Shown here in pieces: positions 1-5,023 of a stretch of DNA of 11,912 nt. The stretch's first letter is position 1; each line of letters starts with the position of its first letter. The position numbers and the translations under genes are program-made. The notes beneath the pieces are model-generated. The model saw nothing but the letters and a program-made list of their open reading frames with translations. It did not search any database and was not told the origin of the DNA. Origin of the DNA: Pseudomonadota bacterium. Its GTDB lineage: Bacteria; Pseudomonadota; Gammaproteobacteria; Steroidobacterales; Steroidobacteraceae. The DNA is taken from positions 1 to 11,912 of the forward strand of contig JAKAFQ010000074.1 of assembly GCA_021817875.1 (NCBI GenBank). The letters run 5' to 3'.

Positions 1-34
1 ATTCCTCGCGGCGGTATTTTCATCTGTGGAGCGC

Positions 35-65
35 AAAAACCCCGGGGCGAAGGCCGTCCCGGGGT
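35..65 (-). terminator. Rho-independent terminator of the left operon
   Basis: On the minus strand an 8-bp perfect GC-rich stem (ACCCCGGG pairing with CCCGGGGT, positions 65-58 with 46-39) is followed directly by a T run (positions 39-35 read as T on that strand). It lies 8 bases past the stop of the 79-aa gene and is the only convincing terminator of the minus-strand gene series. The other strand has no T tract after the stem, so the direction is clear. Confidence 0.85.
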
Positions 66-72
66 GATCGAG

Positions 73-312
73 TCAGATTGGAAGCTCCAAGAGCAGTTCC
101 TCGACGTTCACGACCGGCTCGAGGGTATCCAGCACCTGCTGGTCCCTGGCGAAGGCGAGACGCTGCTCGGGCGTGAGATGGGCCCACATCCGGCGCAGGA
201 ATTCGCACAGATCGCCTGGTTCGTGGTCGCCGTCGGAGATGTCCCCGTGGCGCTCGGCCGCATCGATGTAGAACTCCACGTCGAGCAGCCGGGTCTTCTT
301 GTGTCTTGGCAT
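73..312 (-). CDS. Hypothetical acidic 79-aa protein
   Basis: I do not recognise a named family. The protein starts with a short basic stretch (MPRHKKTR) and is then acidic and probably mostly helical, with a Glu/Leu-rich C-terminus. It has no membrane segment, signal peptide or cysteine cluster. The ATG has a strong SD (AAGGAG, 4 bases upstream) and the gene is followed at once by a terminator. A CTATAG element lies about 30 bases upstream in the 66-bp gap after the transporter gene, so it may be read both with the upstream operon and from its own promoter. Small acidic proteins like this are common on phages and plasmids, but no function can be assigned. Confidence 0.75.
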   Translation of the reverse strand: MPRHKKTRLLDVEFYIDAAERHGDISDGDHEPGDLCEFLRRMWAHLTPEQRLAFARDQQVLDTLEPVVNVEELLLELPI

Positions 313-341
313 ACCGCTCCTTTCGTTAATGGCCTGATCGG

Positions 342-347
342 CTATAG
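342..347 (-). promoter_or_regulatory. CTATAG element upstream of the 79-aa gene
   Basis: A CTATAG hexamer, AT-rich within GC-rich surroundings, lies about 30 bases upstream of the ATG at 312. The same hexamer precedes the genes at 3525 and 4488. It could be a -10-like element (TATAGC on this strand), but no good -35 lies 16-18 bases upstream, so it is only a candidate. Confidence 0.3.
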
Positions 348-378
348 CGAACGGCCGCGGGCATTCCGGGAGGGGCCT

Positions 379-1464
379 CTAGCGAAGCGGTGTCGGCTCG
401 GAGGCCGGTTGCCTCTTTTCCGCCCGAGCGCGCGGCCTCGCTGGGCGCAGGCCTGCTCGGTACTGGATCGCGCTGTAGAGCCCGATGGCGAAGATCATCG
501 CGATGCCACCGACGATCATTGCCGGGCCGTTCTCTCGATAACCGCTCATGTGGTTGGCAATGACCACCGTGACGGCAGTTCCGACGCTCATGAACATCAG
601 CGCATTGACCGGGGTGATCACCCGCGCGCTGCGGTTCCAGAGAATCAGCGGCACTGCGCCGGCGAGGATGCCGAGGTAGAGGTATGCGGGAGATCCGGCG
701 AGGACCGCCCCGATGTGCGGGGCCGGCAGCACGTGCGCGCCGATCGCAAGCACATCGATGAGGGCGAATGCGGCGGTGCCGAGCACGAAGGTGATCGCAG
801 AGAACTTCAGGACCGACCAGGTCGTGAATTTCCGAAACAACACCGTGTACCACATCCAGCACGCGGTACCGCAGAGCACGAGCACGCCGGCGGTGAGGCT
901 CTGCAGCGTGAACAGGCCGGAGACGCCGCCGCCAGAGATCATGAGCGCAAGGCCCACGTAGGCGGCGATGACGAGCGCGAGCTCGAGAAGGCCCGGAACG
1001 CTGGCCGCCTGAATGAGGCCCGCGAGCTCCCAGAGCACCATCAACGCCATGGCGTACACCGCGGTGAGCTTGGCGGCATTCGAGCCGGTGCCCGCCAGGT
1101 GCTCGCCGACGAAGGTCAGGATGCCAAATCCGACAACGCCGATGATCCCAGTGCAGGCGGCGAGCACGAGCTCCCGACGGGAGACTCTGAACGCGTGGGG
1201 GCCCTCGATCGCGAGCAGACCTGCGGCCGCGACGATCGCAATGATGACGTTGCGGATCACTCCGATGGTGACAGGATCGACGGTTGCCATGGCTCTCCCG
1301 TAGACAGGATAGACGGTGCCCCAGAGCGCGACTGCCGCAAGGCAGCTCGCGAGGGCAAGGAGGTAGCCGGCGAGGCGCGGCCGGCGGCGGGCCGGCTCTG
1401 CCGGCCGGACACGCACGGCGTGGCACTGCACGCGCGTGGGGGTAAAGCAGCTGCCATCGGCCAT
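379..1464 (-). CDS. DMT-superfamily (EamA-like) transporter, 10 membrane helices
   Basis: This is an inner-membrane drug/metabolite transporter-type carrier that probably exports a small metabolite; its substrate is unknown. After a polar, Arg-rich N-terminus of about 30 residues there are ten hydrophobic segments of about 20 residues in two halves, as in the 10-TMS EamA-repeat family. The first contains ALWGTVYPV, close to the usual W-G-x-x-[FY]-P pattern of helix 1. About 360 aa is slightly long because of the N-tail and a basic C-tail. I chose the ATG at 1464 because AAGGCGG lies 7 bases upstream and it begins 13 bases after the dehydrogenase stop; an in-frame ATG at 1503 would overlap that gene. 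As the last gene of the pterin-like operon it may export that pathway's product, which is inference. Confidence 0.88.
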   Translation of the reverse strand: MADGSCFTPTRVQCHAVRVRPAEPARRRPRLAGYLLALASCLAAVALWGTVYPVYGRAMATVDPVTIGVIRNVIIAIVAAAGLLAIEGPHAFRVSRRELVLAACTGIIGVVGFGILTFVGEHLAGTGSNAAKLTAVYAMALMVLWELAGLIQAASVPGLLELALVIAAYVGLALMISGGGVSGLFTLQSLTAGVLVLCGTACWMWYTVLFRKFTTWSVLKFSAITFVLGTAAFALIDVLAIGAHVLPAPHIGAVLAGSPAYLYLGILAGAVPLILWNRSARVITPVNALMFMSVGTAVTVVIANHMSGYRENGPAMIVGGIAMIFAIGLYSAIQYRAGLRPARPRARAEKRQPASEPTPLR

Positions 1465-1477
1465 CGGTTCGTCCGCC

Positions 1478-2236
1478 TTACAGGTGCTCGCCGAATGCCG
1501 CATCGATGAGCGCTCCGTTCATCTGTGGGCTTGCGGCCGCGAAGAGGACGACGCGGGCGATTTCCTCTGGGGTCGCGAGTCGTCCCTCGCTCATCAACGG
1601 CTCGAACATCCGGTGCCGCTCTTCTCCATAGAGCCCGCTGAGCATGGGCGTCTCGGTCGGCCCTGGACACACACACAGCGCATGGATCCCCGTGCCGTAG
1701 AGATCCTTGGCGGTGGCGCGCGCAAGGCCGAGCAGGGCGTGCTTGGCGGTGACGTAGCTGAGGCTGCCGGAGACCCCCTTGTGCGAGAGCGTCGAGCCGA
1801 TATAGATGATCGAGGACCCGCGCTGCATGCGCGGGATCACCAGTTCGTTCAACCGTGCCGGGATCAGCGTCGAGAGCTCGAGGAGCGCGGACATCTCGGC
1901 GATGCGTGGGGCTTGCGCGGTGTCGTTGAACGAGAAGGCCGCGTTGTGCACGAGTGCGATGCGCCGGGCGAGGCGGGTGTGACGCTTCAGCGTGGTCTGG
2001 GTGAATGCGAGGGCGCTGCGCCTCCAATCACGCACGAGATCGACCTGCACGGACTCGATCCTCGCGCGCTCATCGGGCGAGAGCGGCTCGCGCATCCCGG
2101 ATCTCGAGAGGTTGAGCACCGCCCAGCCCTCGCGCGCGGCCTGGCGCGCTACGGCGGCGCCGATCCCGGAGCCGCCGCCGGTGACGATCAGCAGTCCGGC
2201 GCCATCCCTTTCCATCGTCGGGTCAGCGCTCGACAT
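1478..2236 (-). CDS. Short-chain dehydrogenase/reductase (SDR), possible pterin reductase
   Basis: A classical SDR of 252 aa, the normal family length. The Rossmann dinucleotide motif TGGGSGIG is at residues 19-26, an NAA motif at 98-100, catalytic Ser at 148 (IGST), the Tyr161-x3-Lys165 pair in YVTAK, and a PGPTETPM loop at 191-198. The active site is complete, so it should reduce or oxidise a carbonyl or hydroxyl with NAD(P)(H). Its start overlaps the end of the PTPS-fold gene by 14 bases, implying translational coupling. PTPS next to an SDR recalls tetrahydrobiopterin synthesis, where sepiapterin reductase is an SDR, and bacterial pteridine reductases are also SDRs. A pterin substrate is therefore plausible but not proved by the sequence. 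An alternative start is Met8 (2215). Confidence 0.88.
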   Translation of the reverse strand: MSSADPTMERDGAGLLIVTGGGSGIGAAVARQAAREGWAVLNLSRSGMREPLSPDERARIESVQVDLVRDWRRSALAFTQTTLKRHTRLARRIALVHNAAFSFNDTAQAPRIAEMSALLELSTLIPARLNELVIPRMQRGSSIIYIGSTLSHKGVSGSLSYVTAKHALLGLARATAKDLYGTGIHALCVCPGPTETPMLSGLYGEERHRMFEPLMSEGRLATPEEIARVVLFAAASPQMNGALIDAAFGEHL

Positions 2237-2738
2237 CAGGCCGCCCCCATTTCGAAGTCGCCCCCTGGCCAGGCCCGGAGCTGATGCGCACCGAAACGGA
2301 TCGCACCAGGGGCATGATCTCTCCGGGGAGCGACTCGAGCAGCTCCCCGAGGAAGAGCATCGAGAGCTCCTCGATCGTCACATTCGTGATGGGCAGCGGA
2401 TACACGTCGTGCGCCGGCAGGAGCATTTCCTCGCCGGCGAAGCGGATACGCACCTGTTTGCCTTCCTCGACAATCTCGAGGTGCGGATTCTTCTGCGCGA
2501 GCAGCACCTTCTCATCGAGCCGGTCGCAAATCGCCTGCACGTGGCGTTTGAGCACCGCGTAATCGCACGCGAGGCCCTGGTCGGGGACCTCCGTGGTGAA
2601 CACGGCCCCGACGGCGAAGTTGTGCCCGTGCAGGTTCTCCCGGTCGGTGGAGGAGAAGATCGTGAAGTGCCCCGCGGAGAACTTCATGCGCTCCTTGGAC
2701 AGGTCTACCTCGACGGTGCGCATCACGCGGTCATCCAT
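2223..2738 (-). CDS. 6-pyruvoyl/6-carboxy-tetrahydropterin synthase-fold protein (PTPS/QueD superfamily)
   Basis: The T-fold PTPS superfamily acts on dihydroneopterin triphosphate. The zinc-site pattern is clear: His24 in FSAGHF and His37/His39 in LHGHNF, with the typical beta pattern at both ends. In E. coli QueD the catalytic Cys lies in C-x3-HGH and the catalytic His in LDHHYL. Here the aligned positions read R-x3-HGH and LDEKVLL, and the usual C-terminal Glu motif is replaced by VSVRISSG. It therefore looks like a divergent subfamily rather than orthodox QueD, and the reaction is uncertain. At about 170 aa it is longer than the 120-aa QueD, with an insert around residues 85-110. The start is either ATG 2738 or ATG 2723; the latter forms a TGATG junction with the upstream stop and fits the family N-terminus (MRTVEV) better. 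Confidence 0.85.
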   Translation of the reverse strand: MDDRVMRTVEVDLSKERMKFSAGHFTIFSSTDRENLHGHNFAVGAVFTTEVPDQGLACDYAVLKRHVQAICDRLDEKVLLAQKNPHLEIVEEGKQVRIRFAGEEMLLPAHDVYPLPITNVTIEELSMLFLGELLESLPGEIMPLVRSVSVRISSGPGQGATSKWGRPDVER

Positions 2739-3319
2739 TTGTGCTCGGGGTTTTCCTGATCGAGCAGCTCTTTGGCGAGACGCTCATGGTCGAACGTCTG
2801 CTCGGAGTCCTCGGAGAACCGCGGGCGCACCTTCGTCAGCATCGTGCGCGCGATGCGCTGCCCGAGCAGCTGCACCATCTGGGGCTTGTCGCTGAAGATC
2901 TGCAGCACACCGTGGTAGCCGTTGCCGTCGTGCGCGAAGGTGAGCTGCGCTGCGCCAGACTCGAGGCCGCTCAAGAACGCCTCGGTGCCGGCCCGGTAGA
3001 AGTAGTAGAGGGTCGAGTCCTTGAGTATCGCGACGTCGGAGGCCCAGGCAGCAACCTGCGTCCCATCGACGCGGTGCGATGTGCCATGCACCCGGTAGCC
3101 GTCCGGGCCGTACTCGATCTTCACAATCGAGATGGCCGTGGCGTTGTTGCTGGTGGCCATCTTGCGCGGCGTGTCGGACCAATACCCCTCGATGCGCGGA
3201 TCACGTACCGGCGTCGGCGCGGCGGCGTCGACCTCACCGCGCTTGCCGCGGCGGATAAAAACGACGGACACCAGAAGTGCGGAAGCCGCAATGACGACCC
3301 CTAGGATGAGCGATGACAT
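2723..3319 (-). CDS. Membrane-anchored beta-rich protein of unknown function
   Basis: First gene of the minus-strand operon, 198 aa. Residues 3-22 form one hydrophobic helix followed by RRGKR, so the positive-inside rule puts the soluble part in the cytoplasm. After a Pro/Ala linker, residues about 43-155 alternate hydrophobic residues in many short strands (G-Y-W at the start, LYYFYR near the middle, YHGVLQIF near the end), as in a lipocalin-like or small beta-barrel fold. A charged helical tail follows. The layout of a membrane helix plus a beta-barrel loosely recalls Cap15-type anti-phage effectors, but the similarity is by eye and weak. The stop overlaps the PTPS start region, so the genes are coupled. 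The SD before the ATG is poor. Confidence is for the gene, not a function. Confidence 0.75.
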   Translation of the reverse strand: MSSLILGVVIAASALLVSVVFIRRGKRGEVDAAAPTPVRDPRIEGYWSDTPRKMATSNNATAISIVKIEYGPDGYRVHGTSHRVDGTQVAAWASDVAILKDSTLYYFYRAGTEAFLSGLESGAAQLTFAHDGNGYHGVLQIFSDKPQMVQLLGQRIARTMLTKVRPRFSEDSEQTFDHERLAKELLDQENPEHKWMTA

Positions 3320-3359
3320 AGTTGTGTCTCTGCCGTGGTGGAGGGTTCATTTCTGTAGG

Positions 3360-3384
3360 CAGCGGCGACGCTGTTTTTCTTTTT
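3360..3384 (+). terminator. Possible plus-strand terminator in the divergent spacer
   Basis: A 5-bp stem CAGCG/CGCTG closed by a GCGA (GNRA-type) tetraloop is followed by five T, C, then five T. It has a terminator shape, but no plus-strand gene lies upstream. If real it would stop antisense transcription or end a short transcript. The stem is short, so this is tentative. Confidence 0.4.
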
Positions 3385-3447
3385 ATCCGCACGCCGCGGC
3401 GCATTACGTCACATCGGGGGCGCTCCTCGGGTCGCATGCGTGCGGAT
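3385..3447. repeat. Perfect 10-bp inverted repeat between divergent operons
   Basis: ATCCGCACGC (3385-3394) and GCGTGCGGAT (3438-3447) are exact reverse complements separated by 43 bp. They sit in the 205-bp spacer between the minus-strand operon (start 3319) and the plus-strand gene at 3525. The placement suits a paired operator looping over divergent promoters, or a long hairpin. A strand-switch site for a recombinase is another option. No matching copy was seen elsewhere in the window. Confidence 0.6.
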
Positions 3448-3473
3448 TGCGCGTCACTCCCGCCGGGCCGGTG

Positions 3474-3481
3474 CCTATAGG
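3474..3481 (+). promoter_or_regulatory. CCTATAGG palindrome before the first small cassette
   Basis: An 8-bp palindrome CCTATAGG, followed by C, lies 43 bases before the TTG start at 3525. An identical 9-mer CCTATAGGC precedes the second cassette at 4449. It may be a -10-like promoter element or a regulator site. No convincing -35 is visible at the normal distance. Confidence 0.4.
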
Positions 3482-3524
3482 CCGGGCAGGGCATCAGTGC
3501 GGCATCAGCCGCCAGGAGAGTGAC

Positions 3525-4142
3525 TTGGCCAAGGTGATACAGCTGAGCGCCGAGAGCGCTGAGCGCGAGGTACTGCTCGATACCCGCCCGCGCCCGTACC
3601 GTGGGTACTCCATGGTGGCAAGCGTGGGGCGGGGAGTTCCGGCCGAGCGGATGGCGCGGGTGGAGGTGTTTCAGGATGGCTTTCCGGCGCGCGTACTGCG
3701 CCAGCCGGTGCATCGGATTGCGTCGTTCGAGGGGGAGTTCCATGCCATGGTCGATGAGTGGGTGGCCCAGGGCCCGGTGCAGCCGACCGTGCTCGAGATG
3801 CATCAGGCGGACCATCAGGCGGTGATAGACGCCGGATTCGGCTCGCCCGGCGAGCTGCTGGCGGCGTATAAGCGCCTGGCCGGATCGACGGCTCGCCCGG
3901 GCGGTGTCGGGTGGTTGTGCAGGCACAGGAAGAGCGGGCGGATCTACCAGATCCACTACGCGGTGCGCGATTGCACCAATCGCCGGGACGGAACCGTGAT
4001 GGTGGCCTACTCGGTCGCGGGTCTCGAGCGGCCGACGTTCGTGCGCGAGGCATCCGAGTTCGCTCGGAAATTCGAAGTGTCCGAGGAGGCGCTGACTCGT
4101 GCGGTCGGGGAGATGAGCGATGCGATCGAGGTTCGCGAGTGA
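3525..4142 (+). CDS. Hypothetical 205-aa protein, first gene of cassette 1
   Basis: I do not recognise this protein. It is soluble, with a basic/aromatic N-terminal segment (RPRPYRGYSMVASV), a central helical part (EFHAMVDEW), a strand-rich part (GRIYQIHYAVRD and TVMVAYSVAGL) and a helical C-terminus. There is no signal peptide or membrane segment. The start is TTG at 3525 because AGGAG lies 6 bases upstream; GTG at 3534 lacks such a site. Its last four bases (GTGA) form the start of the next gene, so the two are co-translated. It is preceded by the CCTATAGG palindrome and the pair ends in a strong terminator, making a self-contained two-gene unit. Confidence 0.75.
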   Translation: MAKVIQLSAESAEREVLLDTRPRPYRGYSMVASVGRGVPAERMARVEVFQDGFPARVLRQPVHRIASFEGEFHAMVDEWVAQGPVQPTVLEMHQADHQAVIDAGFGSPGELLAAYKRLAGSTARPGGVGWLCRHRKSGRIYQIHYAVRDCTNRRDGTVMVAYSVAGLERPTFVREASEFARKFEVSEEALTRAVGEMSDAIEVRE

Positions 4143-4384
4143 ACGCCATCCAGTTCATCGAACCGGCGCGCTGCGCAGAGGAGGCGTTCGAAATGGTGCG
4201 CGTTCTCGCAGCCCAGGACGGGTGCATCGCGGCGCGCGTGATCGGAGATGGCGCTGGCCGTCCGTTCTCGGCTCAGGCGCTCTTTGAGCTCGGGGAGACT
4301 GATCGGCCGCAGTGGCTGCCCGACGGATGTCGTCAGGTGGCCGTGCCCGGCGCCTTCCCACTCGCCGTGCAGGTGGCGTTGTAG
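4139..4384 (+). CDS. Hypothetical 81-aa protein, second gene of cassette 1
   Basis: A GTG start overlaps the previous TGA in a GTGA junction. The 81-aa protein has an N-terminal helix rich in Ala/Glu (ARCAEEAFEMVRVL), a short strand region (CIAARVIGD), and a C-terminal half with PQWLPDGCRQVAVPGAFPLAVQVAL-like strands (described, not quoted in full). It has three Cys residues but no metal-binding spacing. I know no family for it. The coupling and the terminator 19 bases downstream support it as a real gene despite its small size. Its general plan, a short acidic helix then strands, faintly resembles the second gene of cassette 2, too weakly to claim homology. Confidence 0.65.
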   Translation: MNAIQFIEPARCAEEAFEMVRVLAAQDGCIAARVIGDGAGRPFSAQALFELGETDRPQWLPDGCRQVAVPGAFPLAVQVAL

Positions 4385-4403
4385 ATCGACGTGTCGGAAT
4401 CGC

Positions 4404-4434
4404 GCGCCCGGGCTTTCCCGGGCGCATTTTTTTT
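4404..4434 (+). terminator. Strong rho-independent terminator of cassette 1
   Basis: A perfect 9-bp stem GCGCCCGGG/CCCGGGCGC with a CTTT loop is followed by A and eight T. It ends the 3525-4384 gene pair. Almost the same stem and loop end cassette 2. Confidence 0.93.
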
Positions 4435-4448
4435 GTGCCCGGAGGGTT

Positions 4449-4456
4449 CCTATAGG
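4449..4456 (+). promoter_or_regulatory. CCTATAGG palindrome before the second small cassette
   Basis: The same CCTATAGGC as at 3474 lies 32 bases before the ATG at 4488 and only 15 bases after the T run of the preceding terminator. A promoter here would restart transcription for the second cassette, and the T tract upstream could serve as a crude -35/UP region. This is inferred only from position and repetition. Confidence 0.4.
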
Positions 4457-4487
4457 CAAGCAGGCCCCTATCCGGGAGATATCCGAG

Positions 4488-4634
4488 ATGTTCAGGTTCA
4501 AAGCGAAAGCAGAGAGTGGCGAGATCGTCGAGGGCGAAGTTCAGGCGCAGAGTGCCGATGAGGCGGTGATCGAGGTGCGTTGGCTCGTCGGTCCGCATGC
4601 CGTCGTTCTTCAGCTTGAGCAGGCCAGAGGGTGA
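4488..4634 (+). CDS. 48-aa protein resembling the N-terminus of GspF/PilC
   Basis: A very small protein in which residues 2-46 follow the pattern at the extreme N-terminus of type II secretion GspF and type IV pilus PilC: F-x-[YF]-K-A-x3-G-x2-V-x-G-x2-x-A-x-S-x-D-E-A. Here it reads FRFKAKAESGEIVEGEV, then AQSADEA, then a helix and a final strand. In GspF/PilC this short stretch comes before the first cytoplasmic helical domain; here it stands alone with no membrane helices. A GGGAG site lies 9 bases before the ATG, and the TGA overlaps the next gene's GTG (GTGA). It may bind pilus or secretion parts, or simply be a convergent small fold. The gene is likely; the role is unknown. Confidence 0.65.
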   Translation: MFRFKAKAESGEIVEGEVQAQSADEAVIEVRWLVGPHAVVLQLEQARG

Positions 4635-4858
4635 GCCGCAAAACGTTCGACACTTTTGCCGAAGCGCTCGAGTACTACCGGGACGACGCGGACCTCCGCT
4701 ACCCGGTCATGGTCGAGATCGACGAGAGCGTGCGCACCGCCACCCTTCGCACCGGCCAGGTGGAACCCCCGTTCAACGATGCCCACGTGGTGATCTGGCC
4801 GGCCAAGGACTGGCGCGGTGAGGTGGAGCCCGTGAAAGTGTGGGCAGAGGAGTACTGA
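4631..4858 (+). CDS. Hypothetical acidic 75-aa protein, second gene of cassette 2
   Basis: Starts at a GTG overlapping the preceding stop (GTGA), with an AGG about 8 bases upstream. The 75-aa product is acidic (FAEALEYYRDDADLRY, then MVEIDESV) and ends in a Trp/Glu-rich segment (WPAKDWRGEVEPVKVWAEEY). The likely fold is one helix followed by several strands. I do not recognise a family. A terminator 36 bases downstream closes the cassette. Small acidic proteins in self-contained cassettes on mobile elements are sometimes inhibitors of host defence or DNA mimics; nothing specific here proves that. Confidence 0.68.
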   Translation: MSRKTFDTFAEALEYYRDDADLRYPVMVEIDESVRTATLRTGQVEPPFNDAHVVIWPAKDWRGEVEPVKVWAEEY

Positions 4859-4894
4859 GGCGCGGGCGGTGCGATACCCGAGCCGATTTCACGC

Positions 4895-4922
4895 GCGCCC
4901 GGGCTTCCCCGGGCGCTCTTTT
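4895..4922 (+). terminator. Rho-independent terminator of cassette 2
   Basis: A 9-bp stem GCGCCCGGG/CCCGGGCGC with a CTTC loop is followed by TCTTTT. Stem and loop differ from the terminator at 4404 by one loop base, pointing to duplication or shared origin of the two units. The U tract is interrupted, so it may be weaker. Confidence 0.85.
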
Positions 4923-5023
4923 CGCCCGCCGTGTTTCCGAATGAGCTTCGGCAACCTGTCAGGCGGCATTCAGTCTGCGGAAATAGAATGGATGGTGTGG
5001 GGTGGCGCAGAGGATAGTGTGAG
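4923..5023 (+). other. Spacer upstream of the SLOG-DUF4326 operon
   Basis: It contains a small hairpin CCGAA/TTCGG with a 5-base loop (4937-4951) and a possible -10 TAGAAT (4984-4989), but no good -35 at 16-18 bases. GAGGA lies about 9 bases before the ATG at 5024. A promoter is expected here because a terminator precedes the spacer, but I cannot place it with confidence. Confidence 0.35.

Noticed and set aside
64..1509. Long open frame on the plus strand over the transporter gene
   Set aside because: It is antisense to a clear 10-helix membrane protein, and its translation is a run of Asp/Arg/His/Glu typical of the shadow of a GC-rich gene.
1436..2284. Plus-strand open frame over the SDR gene
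   Set aside because: The minus strand encodes a complete SDR with TGGGSGIG and YVTAK; the plus frame has no recognisable pattern and no SD.
2223..2738. Naming the PTPS-fold gene queD
   Set aside because: The catalytic Cys, His and Glu motifs of QueD are not visible and there are no other queuosine genes nearby.
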